Below are positions 6,909-10,755 of a stretch of DNA of 10,755 nt, in pieces (the first letter of the stretch is position 1; every line of letters starts with the position of its first letter). The translations under genes and the position numbers were made by a program. Source of the stretch: an uncultured Ruminococcus sp. (GTDB lineage: Bacteria; Bacillota; Clostridia; Oscillospirales; Ruminococcaceae); assembly GCA_900553675.1 (NCBI GenBank), contig USEH01000059.1:1-10755 (forward strand), read 5' to 3'. The notes under the pieces are model-generated. The model saw only the letters and a program-made list of their open reading frames with translations, was not told where the DNA came from and did no database searches.

Positions 6909-9488
6909 ATGGATACAGGCATAGATATGGAAAACACTGCATTGCCGCGTGAAAGCTCTCTTTCCGGAAAAAAGAAGAAAAAGCGCGCAAGGTATATTGC
7001 GTTGCCGTTTATTATTGTCGGATATGTGCTTGTGGGCATACTTGTGGCGCTGATTGCATTAAAAAGCGGAAACTTTTTTGATGGCTTTGATACCTTGTTT
7101 TATACCCACCGCGCAGATTTTCTGTATAAATCTATAACCGAGGAAGGAAACTGGTTTCCGATTATAGATATGTCGTGGTATAACGGCGTGGAAACATGGC
7201 GGTATTGGTCTATAGTTCCCGAATATATTCTGGCTGGGTGTCAGGCGCTGGCAGGCGGGGATACCTATAACGGATTTCTGATTTTTTCATTTATCTTATA
7301 TGTAGCCAACGGCGTTGCATGGCTTTATATCGGATATAAGCATGACAGACCGTGCCTGGGCGCGATTATCGGTGCCATTGCATTCTTCGTGCCGTGCACA
7401 TCGGCACAAATGCTATTCAGCGAGGGCGTTATCGCAAGAGCAATGTCGATGCCGGTGATTCCGATATTCTTTTCAAGGATAATTGACTATCTTGAGACAA
7501 AGAACTGGAAGATGCTTCCCCATATCATGCTCTGCTTTATATGGGTTTCGCTTTGTCATGCAGGCTTTGCCGGTATGCTGGCGATAGCAACGGTGTTATA
7601 CCTTTTCTTATATGCGGTTGTGAACCTGCGCCAAAAGCACGGAAGCGTTTTTGCTGTAATAATTTCATTGATTTTGTCGTTTGTAATATTGGGAATATAT
7701 ATTTATCCTACGTTTTTCGGCGGTATAGCCGACAAGGACAACCAATCAATTATGGCTACATATTTTCAGGAGCTTTATTATTCCATAAATCCTTTCTTGA
7801 CATATAAGTATGGAGTTAAAAATCATTGGCTGTATTCGGAGTCGTATTACTTCGGGCTTACATCTACAATTCTTGCGGTTGGCGGAGCATTCCTGTCTAA
7901 GAAAGATACCATGCCCGGATTTGCAGCCTCGTTTATAATTGTACTTTTAACCACGCCCACAGCCCGCATATTCTTGTCTCTGCTTCCTGGAGGAGAATAC
8001 CTTTGGATGCTGAGATTTATGTCTATAGCTATTTTGTTGCTGCTTGTATGTCTGCTATACTGGAGGACGCTGAAAAAGCAGCTTTTGACAGCGGTGATGA
8101 TAGCTTTTATAGTTGAAATGAGCGGCTCGGTTGTTTTTGTAACCCATCAGACGTCGATTATGCATCCCGATAAGTACTATGAATCGTTGGCAGAAAGTAT
8201 GCTGGTAACCGAGGGCAAAGAAATCACCGCTCAGCGCATGTCGATAGCAGACCCCTATGACGCCGACATAGACGGTATATACACTATTTCGGGTTATGGT
8301 GACAAAAGAGTTGCCACAAGCTTTGGGCAGGGCGTGCAGGCTGCGGCAGCATACCGTAACATAACTCAGCTCAACGAAGCTGCCGAGGATAACGCTTATC
8401 TTTATATGTTTGACAGATATTTGCAGCTTGGAAACGATTCGGTAATAGTGCCGATTGAAACGCCCGATGGCGACAGGAATGAGTTGGAGCTTATAAGCGC
8501 AGCGAAAAAATCTGGCTACAGCCTTGTGACTAAAAACGATTCCTATATGCTGTTCCACCTTGACGACAAGCTTTTGGAGGACGTAGACAAAAACTTTGGT
8601 GTTATAAGCAAATACCGAGGAATAGGCATAGGCAAAAGCGCGCCCACTATCTCCATCGACTTTCCGATGGTTGAGGAAACGGTATCATGGTGCATAAACG
8701 ACTACACCTATGAGCAGCTTTCGCAGTATGATATTGTTTTCCTTGCGGGATTCACCTACACCGATAAGTCGGCTGCCGAGGAAATGCTGATTAAGCTTTC
8801 CGAAAACGGCACAAGAATAATCATCATGGCTGATGGCATACCCTCCGACGAGAATACCGGAAGCCGCGCGTTTTTAGGTCTTGAATGCTATCCCGTTCGC
8901 TTTAAAAACGGCTATCCCGAGCTTGACACAATCGACGGCTACCTTAACTGCGACCTGTTCCCATCCGGACATACCGACTGGCTTACGGTTTACGTAAACG
9001 GTCTTGATGAGGTTTGGGGAACGGTTGACGATTTCGAGCAGAACCTGCCCTTCTTCGGAACCGTAAAGAATAACAATATCGTTGTAATAGGTCTGAACCT
9101 TAGCTATCACTATGCCCTTACAAAGGACCCGACTGTTGGTGCGCTTTTGTCTTATGCATACAAGGTAAACACCTACGAGCTGCCGGAGCGCGAAATAGTC
9201 CCTCTGCAAATTGATTACCGCAACAACAGAATTGAGATTGTTTCGGAGTATGACAACGTTTGCACCACCCTTGCATGGCATGATATATTCGATGCCGACA
9301 ACGGTGCCTACACTAAAAATCACCTGACATTTGTCAACAAGGGCAAAACGGTTATAAAGCTGCATTACCCATATCTCTGGCAGGGTATTGTGATTACGGT
9401 AATCGGACTTGTGGCTTCCGTAATTTTCATTTTGAACGCCAAAAAGCGATGGGATAAGGAAAATCCCGCAGACGATAATCATTATTGA
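6909..9488 (+). CDS. Polytopic PTPS-related/GT-C-like membrane protein with large outside domain
   Basis: An 859-residue protein with a KKKKKR cytosolic start (21-26), about 10-11 membrane helices between residues 28 and 412, an outside region of about 400 residues (413-820), a last helix near 820-842 and a basic tail. The first loop, with Asp58/Asp61, THRADFLYKSI and EEGNWFP...YNGVETWRY, recalls GT-C lipid-sugar transferases and the bacterial membrane family named PTPS-related (PF10131-like), recognised from memory and not searched. Within the outside part, residues about 607-657 (YDIVFLAGFTY...LSENGTRIIIMADG) look like a Rossmann or glutamine-amidotransferase-like fold without the usual nucleophile Cys. 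It begins 14 bases after the PTPS homologue, in line with joint expression. A likely role is transfer or export of a sugar or lipid-linked unit outside the membrane for the XrtG product; the substrate is unknown. The start codon choice is uncertain by 3-6 residues. Confidence 0.75.
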   Translation: MDTGIDMENTALPRESSLSGKKKKKRARYIALPFIIVGYVLVGILVALIALKSGNFFDGFDTLFYTHRADFLYKSITEEGNWFPIIDMSWYNGVETWRYWSIVPEYILAGCQALAGGDTYNGFLIFSFILYVANGVAWLYIGYKHDRPCLGAIIGAIAFFVPCTSAQMLFSEGVIARAMSMPVIPIFFSRIIDYLETKNWKMLPHIMLCFIWVSLCHAGFAGMLAIATVLYLFLYAVVNLRQKHGSVFAVIISLILSFVILGIYIYPTFFGGIADKDNQSIMATYFQELYYSINPFLTYKYGVKNHWLYSESYYFGLTSTILAVGGAFLSKKDTMPGFAASFIIVLLTTPTARIFLSLLPGGEYLWMLRFMSIAILLLLVCLLYWRTLKKQLLTAVMIAFIVEMSGSVVFVTHQTSIMHPDKYYESLAESMLVTEGKEITAQRMSIADPYDADIDGIYTISGYGDKRVATSFGQGVQAAAAYRNITQLNEAAEDNAYLYMFDRYLQLGNDSVIVPIETPDGDRNELELISAAKKSGYSLVTKNDSYMLFHLDDKLLEDVDKNFGVISKYRGIGIGKSAPTISIDFPMVEETVSWCINDYTYEQLSQYDIVFLAGFTYTDKSAAEEMLIKLSENGTRIIIMADGIPSDENTGSRAFLGLECYPVRFKNGYPELDTIDGYLNCDLFPSGHTDWLTVYVNGLDEVWGTVDDFEQNLPFFGTVKNNNIVVIGLNLSYHYALTKDPTVGALLSYAYKVNTYELPEREIVPLQIDYRNNRIEIVSEYDNVCTTLAWHDIFDADNGAYTKNHLTFVNKGKTVIKLHYPYLWQGIVITVIGLVASVIFILNAKKRWDKENPADDNHY

Positions 9489-9504
9489 AACGGAGATAAC
9501 TAAA

Positions 9505-10755
9505 ATGTTAAGTCAGCAGATTATGGACACTTATGTAGAGATATTAAAGGAGGAATTAGTCCCCGCCATGGGCTGCACCGAGCCTATTGCTGTGGCGTAT
9601 GCCGGAGCTATCGCGCGGAAAACTCTCGGCTGCCTGCCCGACAAGGTGGATTTGGCTGTCAGCGGGAACATCATAAAAAACGTTAAAAGCGTTATCGTGC
9701 CGCACACAAAGGGGCGCAAGGGCTTGCAGACCGCCGTTGCCGTCGGAATCTGCTGCGGAAACGCCGATAAAGAGCTTGAGGTGCTGTCTGATGTGACAGA
9801 TGAGCAGCTGACCTTGATGGACGATTTTCTTGCTTCTGCGAAAATCACCGTGAGCGAGCTTAACTCCAACTGCCCATTTGACATTCAGGTGAAGGTCTAT
9901 TCGGGTGAGGAAAGTGCCTACATCCGGATTATCGGAAATCATACCAACGTGGTCTGCATATGCAAAAACGATGAAATTATTTTAGACAAGCCCTTCACCG
10001 ACGAGGTGGTTCAGGCGGCTCAGAACAGAAAGCTGCTTAATGTTAAGGACATTGTTGAATTTGCAGACACTGTCAGAGTTGACGATATCCGCGAGGTAAT
10101 AAAGCGGCAGATTGAATATAACACTGCAATAGCTAATGCGGGAATGAACGGCAGGTACGGCGCGAATATCGGAAAAATCCTGATACGCTCCTACGGAAAC
10201 AGCGTTCAGAACCGCGCAAAGGCATATGCCGCCGCAGGCTCCGACGCCCGAATGAACGGCTGCGAGCTGCCTGTTGTGATAAACTCGGGAAGCGGAAATC
10301 AGGGCATGACGGCTTCTATTCCGGTCATTGTCTATGCAAAGGAATGTAATGTCTCCGAGGATTTGCTGTATCGCGCTCTGGCGGTCTCCAATCTTGTCAC
10401 GATTCACCTTAAAACCGGCATAGGAAGCCTTTCAGCCTACTGCGGTGCCACCAGTGCCGGAGCAGGGGCGGGCGCGGGCATATGCTATCTTTATGGCGGT
10501 CATTATGACGAAATCGCGCATACCGTTGTAAACGCTCTTGCCATAAATTCGGGTATGCTCTGCGACGGCGCAAAGGCAAGCTGCGCGGCGAAAATCGCCT
10601 CGGCTGTGGAAGCGGGACTTTTAGGCATGCAGATGTATATGCACGACAGCCAGTTCCGCTGCGGCGAGGGCATTGTCGCTAACGATGTTGAAAAGACGAT
10701 TGACGCCGTAAGCGCCATAGCAAGGGAAGGAATGCGCGAAACCGACAACGAGATT
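9505..10755 (+). CDS. L-cysteine desulfidase family protein (CyuA/UPF0597), 3'-partial
   Basis: 417 residues are visible before the window ends. The family is usually about 430 long, so only a short tail is missing. The four cysteines expected to hold or surround the [4Fe-4S] cluster are present: Cys24 in MGCTEP, Cys313 in YCGAT, and Cys353 and Cys360 in CDGAKASC. The 40 and 7 residue spacings agree with the archaeal desulfidase as I recall it. NSGSGNQGMT and the Gly/Ala-rich SAGAGAGAG segment are also typical. The enzyme breaks L-cysteine into pyruvate, ammonia and sulfide in the cytosol; the family is related to the L-serine dehydratase alpha domain, so serine is a possible alternative substrate. 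ATG 9505 is preceded by GGAG (9492-9495) with a 9-base gap. The gene starts 16 bases after the exosortase-locus membrane protein with no terminator visible, so read-through is likely, yet its function looks unrelated to surface display. Confidence 0.9.
   Translation, partial: MLSQQIMDTYVEILKEELVPAMGCTEPIAVAYAGAIARKTLGCLPDKVDLAVSGNIIKNVKSVIVPHTKGRKGLQTAVAVGICCGNADKELEVLSDVTDEQLTLMDDFLASAKITVSELNSNCPFDIQVKVYSGEESAYIRIIGNHTNVVCICKNDEIILDKPFTDEVVQAAQNRKLLNVKDIVEFADTVRVDDIREVIKRQIEYNTAIANAGMNGRYGANIGKILIRSYGNSVQNRAKAYAAAGSDARMNGCELPVVINSGSGNQGMTASIPVIVYAKECNVSEDLLYRALAVSNLVTIHLKTGIGSLSAYCGATSAGAGAGAGICYLYGGHYDEIAHTVVNALAINSGMLCDGAKASCAAKIASAVEAGLLGMQMYMHDSQFRCGEGIVANDVEKTIDAVSAIAREGMRETDNEI

Noticed and set aside
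8874..9482. Minus-strand open frame of about 200 codons
   Set aside because: It lies wholly opposite the well-supported polytopic membrane protein gene, has no recognisable domain and is a shadow of that gene. The same applies to the minus-strand frames at 1531-1953, 1841-2293 and 8055-8558, and to those opposite the desulfidase gene.
1..10755. Search for tRNA, rRNA, CRISPR repeats, insertion-sequence ends and phage genes
   Set aside because: None seen; the window is nearly filled by seven co-directional protein genes.

Overview
This window looks like chromosomal DNA of a Gram-positive anaerobe, most likely a gut-type clostridium (Bacillota, Clostridia, possibly Oscillospirales). The basis is a moderate G+C content judged by eye, dense co-directional coding, AGG-type ribosome binding sites, and protein families best known from Firmicutes. 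All seven genes I can support lie on the + strand with very short gaps or overlaps. I see no RNA genes, insertion sequences, CRISPR arrays or clear terminators.

Positions 1-9488 hold what I read as a complete or nearly complete Gram-positive exosortase (XrtG) locus. The order is: (1) the 3' part of a large secreted protein ending in a tripartite C-terminal sorting signal (Firmicu-CTERM type); (2) the 198-residue exosortase-like membrane enzyme XrtG, with its Cys/Arg/His triad, starting on the base after the substrate's stop codon; (3) a 985-residue fusion of a BcsA-like processive family 2 glycosyltransferase with an LtaS/OpgB-type phosphoglycerol transferase domain, overlapping xrtG by 14 bases; (4) a two-helix membrane protein with an outside domain and a cytosolic domain that may be a degenerate GGDEF fold; (5) a small 6-pyruvoyl-tetrahydropterin synthase (PTPS) homologue that keeps the zinc histidines but has lost the catalytic Cys, Asp and His; (6) an 859-residue polytopic protein of the PTPS-related/GT-C-like type with a large outside domain.

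The families in genes 1, 2, 3 and 5 are known to co-occur in Firmicutes as the XrtG system, whose chemistry is, as far as I know, undetermined. My inference is that the GT2 half builds a surface glycan, the LtaS-like half transfers glycerol phosphate to it, the polytopic protein adds or exports another part, the two-helix protein senses or regulates, and XrtG cuts the CTERM protein and joins it to the product. The most informative points are the GT2-phosphoglycerol transferase fusion, which hints at the chemistry of the attachment target, and the PTPS homologue without its triad, which argues against pterin synthesis.

From 9505 to the window end is an almost complete gene of the L-cysteine desulfidase (CyuA/UPF0597) family. 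It follows with a 16-base gap and no visible terminator. It is probably a metabolic gene sharing the transcript rather than a part of the surface system.
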